The notes below the pieces were generated by a model. It was given only the letters and a program-made list of their open reading frames with translations, did not search any database and was not told the DNA's origin. Source: Hymenobacter jejuensis (GTDB lineage Bacteria > Bacteroidota > Bacteroidia > Cytophagales > Hymenobacteraceae). From it: a stretch of 64,000 nt of DNA. This document shows positions 48,595-57,006 of the stretch, one piece after another. The DNA lies in assembly GCF_006337165.1 (NCBI RefSeq), contig NZ_CP040896.1:1178001-1242000 (forward strand). The letters run 5' to 3'. Positions within the stretch are counted from its first letter, which is position 1. Every line of letters starts with the position of its first letter. Position numbers and translations under genes: made by a program.

Positions 48595-50983
48595 TAAAGC
48601 TTTTACTGAACGACGGAATAATGGGAAACAGCGAGATTTCGCGGTATCCGGGCTTGCGGGTCACGTTGCCGAATTCGTCTTCGGAGCCTTGTTGCAGGAA
48701 CAGGTAATAAGGATTTTTGCGACTGTACGCGTTGTAGAGGCTAAAGCTGTTCACGACCTCACCCCATCGCTTTTTCTTGGTCTTGCTCAGGTCGAGGTCC
48801 ATGCGGTGGTAGGCGCGCATGCGGTAGCTGTTGCGCGGACCGTAGTCGTCAAACTGGTTATAGCCATAGCCATCCAGCGTGAAATGACCTTGCGACAGCG
48901 TAACGGCGTTGCCGGTGCCATACACCCAAGTACCTGACAGCGTGAGCGTTGGGCTGATATGATGGATCACCACCAAGGAGGCGTCGTGACGGCGGTCGTA
49001 TTTGTAAGGGAAGATGCGGCCCTGGTTGAGCTCCGGGAATTTGCGCTTGCTCCAGGCCAGCGTATAGCCGATCCAGCCGGTGGTGCGGCCGGTTTTCTTT
49101 TGCAGGAAGACCTCGCCGCCGTAGGCCCAGCCCTGCCCGCTGGTCACTTTGTCCTGCCAGTTGTTGTCGGTAGTTCCCAGAAAACTGGCGCCCTCCCGGT
49201 ACTCGATGAGGTTGCGCATGGGCTTGTAATACGTTTCGAAGCTCAGCTCGTACTCCTCCCCTTTGTGCCGAAGCGTACGTGCGGCGCCCAGGCTAACTTG
49301 CTGAGCACGTTGCGGTTTGACCTTCGCCGTAGCGGGCACCCACAGATCAGTGGGCAGACCGATACCGCTGTTGGTGAGGAGGTGAATGTATTGCGTCGTG
49401 CGGGCGTACGCGGCTTTCAGCGCCCACTCCTCCGTGAGCAGGAAGCGGGCCGACACGCGCGGCTCCAGCGACGGATACAGCGTGCGATCGACCCAAAACC
49501 CGTTGAGGCGCACCCCGCCGTTTACTTTCAGGCGCTCCGAAACCCGGTAATCGTCCTCAGCATACAGCGACGCTTCGCTGGCCATGGTGCGCGCCACTGA
49601 GTTGAGGCGGCTTAGGTCGTTGCTGCCAGAATTGTCTTTCACTTGCAAGGCGCCCGGCCTGAACGAGTGCAGAATGTATTGCCCGCCAAACCGAATGTAA
49701 TGGTCGGGGCTGGGCAGGTATTCCAAATCAGACTTGAGGCTAAAGTCCCGAATATTAGACAGATAGCGCAAGTTGAATTTATCCGTCTTCACGGCGTTCT
49801 GCGGGTCGCGGTATTGGCTTTCCTGCTCAATCCCGACGTTGAACTGGTACTTCGTGTAAGTGAAGTGCGTATTCAGAAACAGCTGATCGTTCAGGAGGTG
49901 GTTCCAGCGCAGCGCGGCCGTGAGGTTGCCCCAGCCCAGGCCCGAGTTTTCGCGGTCGGCCAGCCCTTCGTTGGTATCGTTGTAGCGGGCATAAAACTTA
50001 TCGTAGCCGGTGTAAGCGCTCAAGTACAAGCGGTCGCGCCGGCTCGGTTTCCAATTTAGCTTGCCGTTCAGATCGTGAAAAAAGTATCCTACGGTAGCGC
50101 TGCTACCACTTGCGTTCTTGGTCGCCGCCCAAATCAGGGGCCGGGCCAGAATGTCGATGTAGGTGCGGCGGGCCGAGAAGATGAACGAAGCCGTATCCTG
50201 CTTGATCGGACCTTCGACCGTGATTTTGGAAGCGATCAGGCCGATGGCGCCTTCGCCGTGAAACTCCTTCAGGTTACCTTCCTTCATCGAAATGTCCAGC
50301 ACCGACGACAGCCGCCCGCCGTAGCGGGCCGGAAAGCCACCTTTGATGAGCTCTACGTTATTGAGCGCATCGGCATTGAATACGGAAAAGAACCCGAACA
50401 AATGCGACGCATTGTAAACCGGAGTGCCGTCGAGCAGGATAAGGTTTTGGTCGGGCGAGCCGCCGCGTACGTACAGGCCGCTGGTGCCTTCGCCGCCGCT
50501 TTGCACACCGGGCAGCAGTTGTAGCACCTTCAGCACGTCGCGTTCGCCGAGCAACGCCGGCACAGCCTTGATCTGGTTGAGCGGAATATTGACGGTGCCC
50601 ATGCGGGTGCTCTGCGCAAGTTTTTCCTCGCGGCTCCCAACTACTTCTACGCCCGCCAGCTCCGAGGTAAGCGGCTGTAAGCCAAAGGTATGCGTCAGGT
50701 TGCCAGAAGCTGGGGCCACCCATTTCTGCTTGGCATACCCCAGGTATGAGACCAGCAGCCGCACCGAATCGGTGGCGGGCAGGGTTAGCGAGTAGAAGCC
50801 GTAGGTGTTGGTGCTCGTGCCCAGCCCCGAGCCCGGACTAATGACGGCCACGCCAATCAGGTTTTCGCCAGTTTGTTGGTCGCGGACGTAGCCGCTGACG
50901 GTGTGCTTGCCAGCTTGCTGGGCACTCGCTACGGCGGGTTGTAAACATAAGATGAGTACTAAAGAGCGAAGAATTCGCCTCAT
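48587..50983 (-). CDS. TonB-dependent outer membrane receptor with carboxypeptidase-like N-terminal domain
   Basis: A 798-residue receptor. A signal peptide is followed by a CarboxypepD-regulatory-like domain (TVSGYVRDQQTGENLIGVAV, residues 28-115), the plug domain with GLYVRGGSPDQNLILLDGTP and NVELIKGGFPARYGGRLSSV, and a large barrel ending in FSKSFKF with a terminal phenylalanine. It imports an unknown ligand across the outer membrane with TonB energy. The DUF4249 lipoprotein gene follows 21 bp after its stop, so the two form an operon. It is not a SusC-type receptor with SusD and is far from the pectin cluster. Confidence 0.92.
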   Translation of the reverse strand: MRRILRSLVLILCLQPAVASAQQAGKHTVSGYVRDQQTGENLIGVAVISPGSGLGTSTNTYGFYSLTLPATDSVRLLVSYLGYAKQKWVAPASGNLTHTFGLQPLTSELAGVEVVGSREEKLAQSTRMGTVNIPLNQIKAVPALLGERDVLKVLQLLPGVQSGGEGTSGLYVRGGSPDQNLILLDGTPVYNASHLFGFFSVFNADALNNVELIKGGFPARYGGRLSSVLDISMKEGNLKEFHGEGAIGLIASKITVEGPIKQDTASFIFSARRTYIDILARPLIWAATKNASGSSATVGYFFHDLNGKLNWKPSRRDRLYLSAYTGYDKFYARYNDTNEGLADRENSGLGWGNLTAALRWNHLLNDQLFLNTHFTYTKYQFNVGIEQESQYRDPQNAVKTDKFNLRYLSNIRDFSLKSDLEYLPSPDHYIRFGGQYILHSFRPGALQVKDNSGSNDLSRLNSVARTMASEASLYAEDDYRVSERLKVNGGVRLNGFWVDRTLYPSLEPRVSARFLLTEEWALKAAYARTTQYIHLLTNSGIGLPTDLWVPATAKVKPQRAQQVSLGAARTLRHKGEEYELSFETYYKPMRNLIEYREGASFLGTTDNNWQDKVTSGQGWAYGGEVFLQKKTGRTTGWIGYTLAWSKRKFPELNQGRIFPYKYDRRHDASLVVIHHISPTLTLSGTWVYGTGNAVTLSQGHFTLDGYGYNQFDDYGPRNSYRMRAYHRMDLDLSKTKKKRWGEVVNSFSLYNAYSRKNPYYLFLQQGSEDEFGNVTRKPGYREISLFPIIPSFSKSFKF

Positions 50984-51002
50984 ACGCGAACTGTTAAATT
51001 GT

Positions 51003-51024
51003 TGTAAGTCAATTGTTTATAAAA
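51003..51024. repeat. AT-rich motif upstream of the TonB receptor (AT copy 9, partial)
   Basis: TTGTAAGTCAATTGTTTATA (51002-51021) followed by AAA. It corresponds to the right half of the palindrome family plus the core. It lies about 20 bp before the receptor start codon, where it could overlap the promoter. Confidence 0.5.
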
Positions 51025-51118
51025 TAGGAATCATAAAACTTCTTCCCAGGCTTCCCTCGGTTCACAAGCGGGAGTAAAAGGCGGCCCCGAAAGGTTACGA
51101 CCAGCACCGCGCAGGCAA

Positions 51119-51160
51119 GAAAAAGCGCCTGCCTTTCCGGAGAATTGCAGGCGCTTTTAC
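51119..51160 (-). terminator. Intrinsic terminator of the OmpH/Skp-like gene
   Basis: AAAAGCGCCTGC and GCAGGCGCTTTT form a 12-bp stem around a 14-base loop, 25 bp beyond the stop. Flanking A/T tracts would serve the minus-strand transcript. Confidence 0.85.
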
Positions 51161-51184
51161 CGACGTTTTACAAGCCGAAACGGG

Positions 51185-51826
51185 TTATTTCTTGGCGGTG
51201 TATTCTTGGTTGAGATATTTCACCACGGCGGCCGTAATGTCCATGTCTTTGCGGCCGTAGGCGATGGCGCCGCCGGGCGCCGAAATCAGAATGAGACGGT
51301 AGCCATTGGCTTTGCCATACGTTTCTACTTGCTTGTCCACACGGTCGAGAACCTGTTTGGTCATTTTGGCTTCTTGCTCCTGAGCCTGCTGCTGGATCTG
51401 CTGCTGCTTCTGCCCCGACTGAATGCGTTGGGTTTCGAGTTGCTGCTCGGTTGCGGCGCGCTGTTCCGGCGTGAGGCTAGGAGCCTGCTGCTGATACTTT
51501 TGCACGGCAGCTTGGAAGCTGCGCACCAAGGTTTCGTTCTGGCGCTCCCATCCTTTGGCTTTACCTTCGAAGGCTTTGCGGGCGTCCTGCATGCCTTTGT
51601 AATCAGCCAAAAGCTTGTCCGATACTACGAACGCTACTTTATCGGTATCGGCTACTACGGCCGTGGAGGGCTCGGTTGTAACAGTGCCAGTCGAGTCGGT
51701 TTTGGTGGCAACCACCTTGGCGGGGGCGACTTTAGCGGCAGATTTGTCCGCAAAATGGAGGTAAAACAGCACGGCCACGGCAATGACCAGCACAGCGTCG
51801 ATAATCAGGCGCAGGGAATTGTTCAT
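51185..51826 (-). CDS. OmpH/Skp family periplasmic chaperone-like protein
   Basis: A 213-residue protein. An N-terminal membrane segment or uncleaved signal (LRLIIDAVLVIAVAVLFYLH) is followed by a Ala/Thr-rich linker and an OmpH/Skp-type domain: VAFVVSDKLLADYKGMQDAR, a glutamine-rich coiled coil (QSGQKQQQIQQQAQEQEAK) and the C-terminal YGKANGYRLILISAPGGAIAY. Skp proteins hold unfolded outer membrane proteins in the periplasm. This version appears membrane-anchored, which is common in Bacteroidota. The ATG at 51826 is preferred over an upstream frame extension. Confidence 0.85.
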   Translation of the reverse strand: MNNSLRLIIDAVLVIAVAVLFYLHFADKSAAKVAPAKVVATKTDSTGTVTTEPSTAVVADTDKVAFVVSDKLLADYKGMQDARKAFEGKAKGWERQNETLVRSFQAAVQKYQQQAPSLTPEQRAATEQQLETQRIQSGQKQQQIQQQAQEQEAKMTKQVLDRVDKQVETYGKANGYRLILISAPGGAIAYGRKDMDITAAVVKYLNQEYTAKK

Positions 51827-51947
51827 CAGGAGAAAAAGGGGAATTAAAACGAATGCCAACTAACTGGCCTTCAAAGAAACGCAAAAAGGCCCGCAGAATT
51901 TCAAGCCCTGCTATAATTACCCGATTCGCTGGGCTGAGTGGGCCAGC

Positions 51948-53003
51948 TTACGGCTCTTCTTCGACTTCTTCCGCGTCCAGGTCTTCTGGGGCGCTGGGCT
52001 TCTCCTCAAACGGCGGCGCTTGGCTAAGCCGACTGCCGCTTTCGCTTACCATGCCGATGTGCAAGAGCGCGTCGCCCTGGTTGACGACCGGCATGTGGTT
52101 GATTCCCACGATATACCCAGCCACCGGCGACTCCAGCCGCACCGCCATTTCGCCGTATGGGTCGGCCACGCTGCCGTAGACTTCGCCTTTTTCCAGATAC
52201 TGCCCCACCTGCACGTGGCTCCGAAAGAGGCCGGCAAAGCGGGCGCGTAGCCACGTATGGCGCATGCACACCACGTTGGGCTGCGTGGCGGCGGGCGCGT
52301 CGGCCGCCATGCCGAGCGAGCGCAACACCCGAAACGTACCCGCAATGGCCAGCTCGATGCCGTGCTCATCCAGCCGCAACGACTCGCCGGTTTCGTACAC
52401 GATGATGGGTTTTTGCTGCTTGAAAGCGGCTTCGCGCAGGGAACCAGGCCGCAGAGAGGCGTTCAGCGTAAACGGCGCCGCGAAAGCCTGCGCCATCGCA
52501 TCGCTATCGGGGTAGCCGAGTTGGCATCGCACTTGCGGATAATTGCTGCGGGCCGCGCCGCCCGTGTGAAAATCGATGCCGCAATCGACCAACGGCAGGA
52601 TCTCGCGGGTAAACCGATGCGCTACCCTACTGGCCAACGACCCGCGCGGATTGCCCGGAAAGCTACGGTTAACATCCTTACCATCAGGCACTTCCCGCGA
52701 GAAGTTCAGAAAGCCATAAATATTGAGAATCGGGATGGCGATGATCGTGCCGCGCAGGGGGCGCAGCAAGTCGCGGCGAATCATGCGCCGAATGGTTTCG
52801 ATGCCGTTTACTTCGTCGCCATGCATACCGGCCATGAGCAGCACCGTGGGGCCGGGCTGTGTGGAGCGAAACACGTGCACCGGCACATCGATGACGGTGC
52901 CAGAAGGCAGCCGCGAGATCACCAGCCGCGTGAGTACCCGCTCGCCGGGCTTGATGGTCAGGCCGTTGAGATGGATGCTATCAGGAGGAGTGGAAGGTGC
53001 CAA
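51948..53003 (-). CDS. Succinylglutamate desuccinylase/aspartoacylase family protein
   Basis: A 351-residue zinc-dependent amidohydrolase of the M14-like AstE/AspA group. VLLMAGMHGDEVNGIETIRR carries the HxxE zinc ligands, followed by DVNRSFPGNPRG and VDCGIDFHTGGAARSNYPQV with the third ligand. The C-terminal part (VAGYIVGINHMPVVNQGDAL) resembles a biotinyl/lipoyl-like fold. The family cleaves amide bonds of acylated amino acids. Downstream of rimK and a retropepsin-like gene this suggests removal of residues added by the ligase (inference). No in-frame ATG exists between the upstream stop and position 53003, so a TTG start is proposed, supported by TATATTTA at 53022-53029. Confidence 0.85.
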   Translation of the reverse strand: MAPSTPPDSIHLNGLTIKPGERVLTRLVISRLPSGTVIDVPVHVFRSTQPGPTVLLMAGMHGDEVNGIETIRRMIRRDLLRPLRGTIIAIPILNIYGFLNFSREVPDGKDVNRSFPGNPRGSLASRVAHRFTREILPLVDCGIDFHTGGAARSNYPQVRCQLGYPDSDAMAQAFAAPFTLNASLRPGSLREAAFKQQKPIIVYETGESLRLDEHGIELAIAGTFRVLRSLGMAADAPAATQPNVVCMRHTWLRARFAGLFRSHVQVGQYLEKGEVYGSVADPYGEMAVRLESPVAGYIVGINHMPVVNQGDALLHIGMVSESGSRLSQAPPFEEKPSAPEDLDAEEVEEEP

Positions 53004-53021
53004 TATGCTACGCGGAAAGGT

Positions 53022-53029
53022 TAAATATA
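53022..53029 (-). promoter_or_regulatory. Putative promoter -7 element (TATATTTA) of the aspartoacylase-like gene
   Basis: On the minus strand TATATTTA differs by one base from TAnnTTTG and lies about 20 bp upstream of the TTG start codon. Confidence 0.35.
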
Positions 53030-53103
53030 AGCAGTTAGCCTATCCACGCGGCATCCCGCGGCTTGCACGCTGCCGATCGCTGTGTATTTCCATGCTACCA
53101 GCA

Positions 53104-53137
53104 TAATTATAAATCATTGATTTACAACCACTTATAC
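53104..53137. repeat. AT-rich palindrome downstream of rimK (AT copy 10)
   Basis: AATTATAAATCATTGATTTA followed by CAACCACTTATACC. It separates rimK from the aspartoacylase-like gene and probably ends or attenuates the rimK transcript. Confidence 0.75.
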
Positions 53138-53173
53138 CTAAGCGTTCGGATGGATTACTTACCTCAAGCCTGC

Positions 53174-54121
53174 TCATACCGCCGGGACATCCGATTGGCT
53201 ATCGGGCTGATGGGCAGGGTGCTTGGAAGCGATCTTGGCTTTGTGCTTCTTGGTCAGTTGTTCGGTGTACTCAATTATTTTGTCGGCGATGTCGAGGCCG
53301 GTGGCTTTCTCGATGCCTTCCAAACCGGGCGAGGAGTTGACTTCCAATACCAGCGGCCCGCGCTTGCTTTGCAGCATGTCAACCCCGGCAATACCCAAGC
53401 CCAACGCTTTGGTAGCCAGCAAGGCAGCGGCTTTTTCGGCTCGGGTTAGCTTGACGAGGTTGCCAGAGCCGCCCCGGTGCAAGTTCGAGCGGAACTCGCC
53501 TTCTTTGCCCTGCCGCTTCATGGCCCCTACTACTTGGCCATTGACCACAAAAGCCCGCAGATCAGCGCCTTTGCTTTCGGCAATGAACTCCTGCACGATG
53601 ATGCGGGCCTTGAGGTTATGAAAAGCCTCGATCACGGACTGAGCCGCTTTTTCGGTTTCGGCCAGTACTACGCCCAAGCCTTGGGTGCCTTCGAGTAGCT
53701 TGATGATCACGGGGGCGCCGCCCACCTGCTTGATCATCTCAACCACTTCGTCGGAGTAGTTGGTGAAGGCCGTTTTGGGCATCCCAACGCCCGCCCTACT
53801 CAGGATTTGCATGGACCGGAGCTTGTCGCGCGAGCGCACGATGGCTTGGCTTTCGACGGCCGTGCGCACCTTCATCATCTCGAACTGGCGCACTACGGCA
53901 CAGCCATAGAACGTCACCGAAGCCCCAATGCGCGGAATAATGGCGTCGAAGCCTTTGAGGTGTTTGCCTTGGTATATAATGCCTGGTGAGCCTTTTTCGA
54001 GTACCAGATTGCAGTGTAAATGATCTATAACCACGGCTTCGTGGCCACGGCGCTCGGCCGCTTCCACTAAACGCATGGTAGAATATAGCTTCGGCTCACG
54101 CGATAGAATCGCCAGTTTCAT
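53174..54121 (-). CDS. rimK: RimK-type ATP-grasp alpha-L-glutamate ligase
   Basis: A 315-residue ATP-grasp enzyme: N-terminal [20 protein letters not shown], central [20 protein letters not shown] and [23 protein letters not shown]-binding [20 protein letters not shown] and [20 protein letters not shown], and C-terminal metal site [18 protein letters not shown]. RimK adds glutamate residues to the C-terminus of ribosomal protein S6 or to small acceptors. The neighbouring retropepsin-like and aspartoacylase-like genes form a set often found with RimK-like ligases. Whether S6 is the target in this organism is not shown by the sequence. Confidence 0.93.
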   Translation of the reverse strand: MKLAILSREPKLYSTMRLVEAAERRGHEAVVIDHLHCNLVLEKGSPGIIYQGKHLKGFDAIIPRIGASVTFYGCAVVRQFEMMKVRTAVESQAIVRSRDKLRSMQILSRAGVGMPKTAFTNYSDEVVEMIKQVGGAPVIIKLLEGTQGLGVVLAETEKAAQSVIEAFHNLKARIIVQEFIAESKGADLRAFVVNGQVVGAMKRQGKEGEFRSNLHRGGSGNLVKLTRAEKAAALLATKALGLGIAGVDMLQSKRGPLVLEVNSSPGLEGIEKATGLDIADKIIEYTEQLTKKHKAKIASKHPAHQPDSQSDVPAV

Positions 54122-54184
54122 CAGAAAATACTTGAGAGAGTGTAATAAAGAGAGCAGGAGCTGCTGTCGAATAGCCAGGATGCG

Positions 54185-54661
54185 TCAGGGACGAAGTTGT
54201 TTGCGCAGGACCTCGGTTTTGTACGAGACGTGAAGCCGGGCTACATCCACCATAAAGCGCCCACGCCGCAACAAAGAGCGGCCCATGAGCACCGGGTATT
54301 TCATGTCGGATCGGTCGGAAAGCGAGAATTCAGTGTCAAAATCTTCCCCAAACAGCCGAATGATCGCCCGGATTACGTAGCGTTCCTGCACTTCGCCATT
54401 GGAGCTTTTGATGTCGCGCAACAAAAAGCTATCAAACTCCATGAGGCGGCCGTCAAAGTTAGGGTGCGACGGATCAAGAAACTGCACCCGCAGTCGTTCG
54501 CGCCCGTCGGGCAGTTGCTCGACGTTGATGTTGGAACAGTGAATAGCGCCGGTATAAGCCCCGGTATCTACCTTAGCCTCAACCCCCCACAGCTGAAACT
54601 GTGGAAAGTCAACCAACTCCCGCCGCCCCACAACACGTTTAGCAACTCGCTTGTTTTTCAT
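54185..54661 (-). CDS. Retropepsin-like aspartic protease (RimB / ATP-dependent zinc protease family)
   Basis: A 158-residue protein with the one-domain retropepsin fold. The active-site motif is GVEAKVDTGAYTGAIHCSNI (D-T-G-A) near residue 30, followed by DGRLMEFDSFLLRDIKSSNG and the second half with SLSDRSDMKYPVLMGRSLLR. The family is annotated as putative ATP-dependent zinc protease and includes RimB, the partner of RimK in pseudomonads. It lies 63 bp upstream of rimK on the same strand, so both are probably co-transcribed. The frame is open up to 54874, but that would overlap the next gene; the ATG at 54661 marks the family's N-terminus. Confidence 0.88.
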   Translation of the reverse strand: MKNKRVAKRVVGRRELVDFPQFQLWGVEAKVDTGAYTGAIHCSNINVEQLPDGRERLRVQFLDPSHPNFDGRLMEFDSFLLRDIKSSNGEVQERYVIRAIIRLFGEDFDTEFSLSDRSDMKYPVLMGRSLLRRGRFMVDVARLHVSYKTEVLRKQLRP

Positions 54662-54706
54662 CGGACGGCAAGATAAACCACAGAGATTAATGAGGAGGTT
54701 AGGGCT

Positions 54707-54743
54707 AAAAAGCTCGCCCCCTCTCAACAAGGAAGCGAGCTTT
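54707..54743 (-). terminator. Intrinsic terminator of the PQQ sugar dehydrogenase-like gene
   Basis: On the minus strand AAAGCTCGC, a 17-base loop and GCGAGCTTTTT form a 9-bp stem with a T-tract. It starts directly at the stop codon (54744). Confidence 0.82.
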
Positions 54744-55865
54744 CTAGCCTTTGTAGGAAATGCGGTAGATGGCGTCGTTCTGGTCGTCGGAGACCAATAG
54801 GGAGCCGTCGGCAAGTTGGAGCAGGCATACCGGACGGCCCCACGCTTGCTGGCCTTGTAGCCAGCCTTGCGCAAAGGTTTCGTAGCTGGTAGCCTGTTTG
54901 CCGGTGGCGTCGAGGCGCACGAGCGATATGCGGTAGCCGATCTTGCTGCTACGGTTCCAGGAGCCGTGTTCGGGAATGAAAATCTGGTTGCGGTACTGCG
55001 TCGGAAATTGCTTGCCCGTGTAGAATTTCATGCCCAGCGCCGCTACGTGCGGACCGAGCTTGCGCGCGGGCTTCGTGTACGTATTCGACGATTTGCCTTT
55101 CCCAAATTCCGGATCGGGAATGTCGCCGGCGAAAAAATAAGGAAACCCGAAGTGCAGCCCCGGCCCGCTGGCCCGGTTCAGTTCGTCGGCGGGTACGTTG
55201 TCGCCGAGATTGTCGCGGCCGTTGTCGGTGAACCAGAGGGCTTTATCCACCGGGCTCCAGTCGAAGCCAACGGTGTTGCGCACGCCGTTTGCAACTATCT
55301 CAAAACCAGTACCATCTGCGTTCATGCGGTTGATGGTACCGAAGATGGGCTCCTCGGGCAGACACGAGTTGCAGGGCGCGCCCACTGGCACATACAGCTT
55401 GCCATCGGGGCCGAAAGCAATGTAGCGGTAGCCGTGCCATTCCTTACTGGGTAGTTGGTTGTACACTACCGCCGGCTTAGGCTTTTGCTTAAGATGCTGG
55501 GCAATGTTGTCGTAGCGCAGCACCCGATTGATTTCAGCCACGTACAGCGCACCGTTGCGCACGGCTACGCCGTTGGGGGCATTCAGCCCGGTCGCAATGG
55601 TCACAACTTCGTCGGCGCGGCCGTCTTTGTTGCGGTCAGGCAGGGCGTATACTTTGTCGTTGCGCGTGCCTACATACACAGTGCCATCGGGGCCTACCGT
55701 GATTTCACGAGCCCCGGACACGTTCTGCGCGAAGTAGCTGATGGCGAAACCAGCGGGCAATTTGATCTTGCTCAGGTTGGCATCGGCCGCTGCCGAGGGC
55801 AGCTCAGTAGTGAAGCCAAAGACCAAGGGCGTCAGGAAAGCAAAGGCTAGGAGGCGGCGCATCAT
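54744..55865 (-). CDS. PQQ-dependent sugar dehydrogenase-like beta-propeller protein
   Basis: A 373-residue exported protein with an N-terminal signal (LLAFAFLTPLVFGFTTE) and six-bladed propeller features of soluble glucose/sorbosone dehydrogenase relatives: IKLPAGFAISYFAQNVSGAR, TVGPDGTVYVGTRNDKVYAL, GLNAPNGVAVRNGALYVAE, WHGYRYIAFGPDGKLYVPVG, ALWFTDNGRDNLGDNVPADE and IFIPEHGSWNRSSKIGYRIS. It would oxidise a sugar or aldose in the periplasm using PQQ. No PQQ synthesis genes are in view. The 82 bp to the retropepsin-like gene contain its terminator. Confidence 0.88.
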   Translation of the reverse strand: MMRRLLAFAFLTPLVFGFTTELPSAAADANLSKIKLPAGFAISYFAQNVSGAREITVGPDGTVYVGTRNDKVYALPDRNKDGRADEVVTIATGLNAPNGVAVRNGALYVAEINRVLRYDNIAQHLKQKPKPAVVYNQLPSKEWHGYRYIAFGPDGKLYVPVGAPCNSCLPEEPIFGTINRMNADGTGFEIVANGVRNTVGFDWSPVDKALWFTDNGRDNLGDNVPADELNRASGPGLHFGFPYFFAGDIPDPEFGKGKSSNTYTKPARKLGPHVAALGMKFYTGKQFPTQYRNQIFIPEHGSWNRSSKIGYRISLVRLDATGKQATSYETFAQGWLQGQQAWGRPVCLLQLADGSLLVSDDQNDAIYRISYKG

Positions 55866-55957
55866 ACTGCCTCAAACCCGCTGTCGAGCCGGAAGGTTGC
55901 GTGTAACTGCGCAAGAGAGGCAGATAGATTCGCTTACCTCCAAGCCTTTGCTTTGTC

Positions 55958-56260
55958 TTAACGGCCTTTTCGCTCGCGCACCAGCCGCTCGTATTCTCGC
56001 TCCGATTGCCGACCGCCGAAGTCGCTGTACACGCGAATCCCGTTCATCAGCACGCCAAAGCCCCAAAATACGGTGGGCCATACTGGCCAGGGAATGTCGA
56101 AATGGCGCCCGTGACCATGCCAGTCGGAATAATCGTTGGTCAGAAACCAGATAACCCAGAGCACAGAATTTACGACCAGGTAGGTAAACAAATGAGACTT
56201 AAACCTGGCGCGGGCTTTGGCCATGCGCCACAGTTCGGGATCACGGTTGGCAGCTTCCAT
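55958..56260 (-). CDS. 2TM domain-containing membrane protein
   Basis: A 100-residue protein matching the 2TM domain of Bacteroidota: ARARFKSHLFTYLVVNSVLW with helix 1 (LFTYLVVNSVLWVIWFL), a loop with DYSDWHGHGRHFDIPWPVWP, helix 2 (TVFWGFGVLMNGIRVY) and a charged tail REYERLVRERKG. Function unknown; it is found alone or attached to histidine kinases. The ATG at 56260 starts the domain; an upstream start at 56314 is less likely. Confidence 0.82.
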   Translation of the reverse strand: MEAANRDPELWRMAKARARFKSHLFTYLVVNSVLWVIWFLTNDYSDWHGHGRHFDIPWPVWPTVFWGFGVLMNGIRVYSDFGGRQSEREYERLVRERKGR

Positions 56261-56435
56261 GGGGATGATTATTAGGGGTTTAGCAATAGATAAAAGTAGC
56301 GGAAGGCACTGCATTTCCCAATCTTACTATTCCCAAACCGCAACCTTTGCCGCTCAAGTGTTGAATACGCCAGAAGAAGCGTTCGCCCCAGCGACCAACC
56401 GACTTCTATGACTCGTCTTTTCCACTTCCTGACTC

Positions 56436-57002
56436 ATGGCTTCTCTCCTCCCCGACTGGCGCGCCACTGCCCAACGCTTTGGCCGCATTCTGCTGCACCA
56501 AGGCGACATCACCCAGATTGATACCGCCGCGATTGTCAACGCCGCCAACTCCTCCCTGCTGGGCGGAGGCGGGGTCGATGGTGCCATTCACCGCGTTGGC
56601 GGCCCCGAGATTTTGGAAGAATGCAAGACAGTTCGTGCCTCCGCTTACCCCAACGGCTTGCCCACTGGCGAAGCCGTCATCACGACGGCCGGGCGGCTTC
56701 CCGCCGGTTTTGTCATTCATACCGTGGGGCCGGTCTGGAATGGCGGCCGCAAAGGCGAGCCAGAACTGCTGGCCAATTGCTATCGCAATAGCCTGCAACT
56801 CACCGCCGAGCACCGCTTAGACAGCGTTGCTTTTCCTGGCATCAGCACCGGCGTTTATGGCTATCCGAAGGCCGAAGCCACCGGCATCGCGGTTCGCGAA
56901 GTCCGGCTGTTCCTAGAGCAAAACATTGATTTACAGACAATTGTGTTTGTCACTTTCGACAGTGAAAGTTATCGCCTCTACGAGCAGGAGCTGAAGCGCT
57001 GA
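56436..57002 (+). CDS. Macro domain protein, O-acetyl-ADP-ribose deacetylase-like
   Basis: A 188-residue macro domain. GDITQIDTAAIVNAANSSLL followed by GGGGVDGAIHRVGGPEI is the ADP-ribose binding loop with the catalytic aspartate; FVIHTVGPVWNGGRKGEPEL and VAFPGISTGVYGYPKAEATG complete the site. This is the YmdB/MacroD-type subgroup that hydrolyses O-acetyl-ADP-ribose or removes ADP-ribose from acidic residues, in the cytoplasm. It stands alone between a convergent hydrolase (gap 4 bp) and the 2TM gene. Confidence 0.93.
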   Translation: MASLLPDWRATAQRFGRILLHQGDITQIDTAAIVNAANSSLLGGGGVDGAIHRVGGPEILEECKTVRASAYPNGLPTGEAVITTAGRLPAGFVIHTVGPVWNGGRKGEPELLANCYRNSLQLTAEHRLDSVAFPGISTGVYGYPKAEATGIAVREVRLFLEQNIDLQTIVFVTFDSESYRLYEQELKR

Positions 57003-57006
57003 TTTT

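Noticed and set aside
54662..54874. In-frame N-terminal extension of the retropepsin-like gene
   Set aside because: Overlaps the C-terminal coding region and terminator of the PQQ dehydrogenase-like gene and lacks family similarity.
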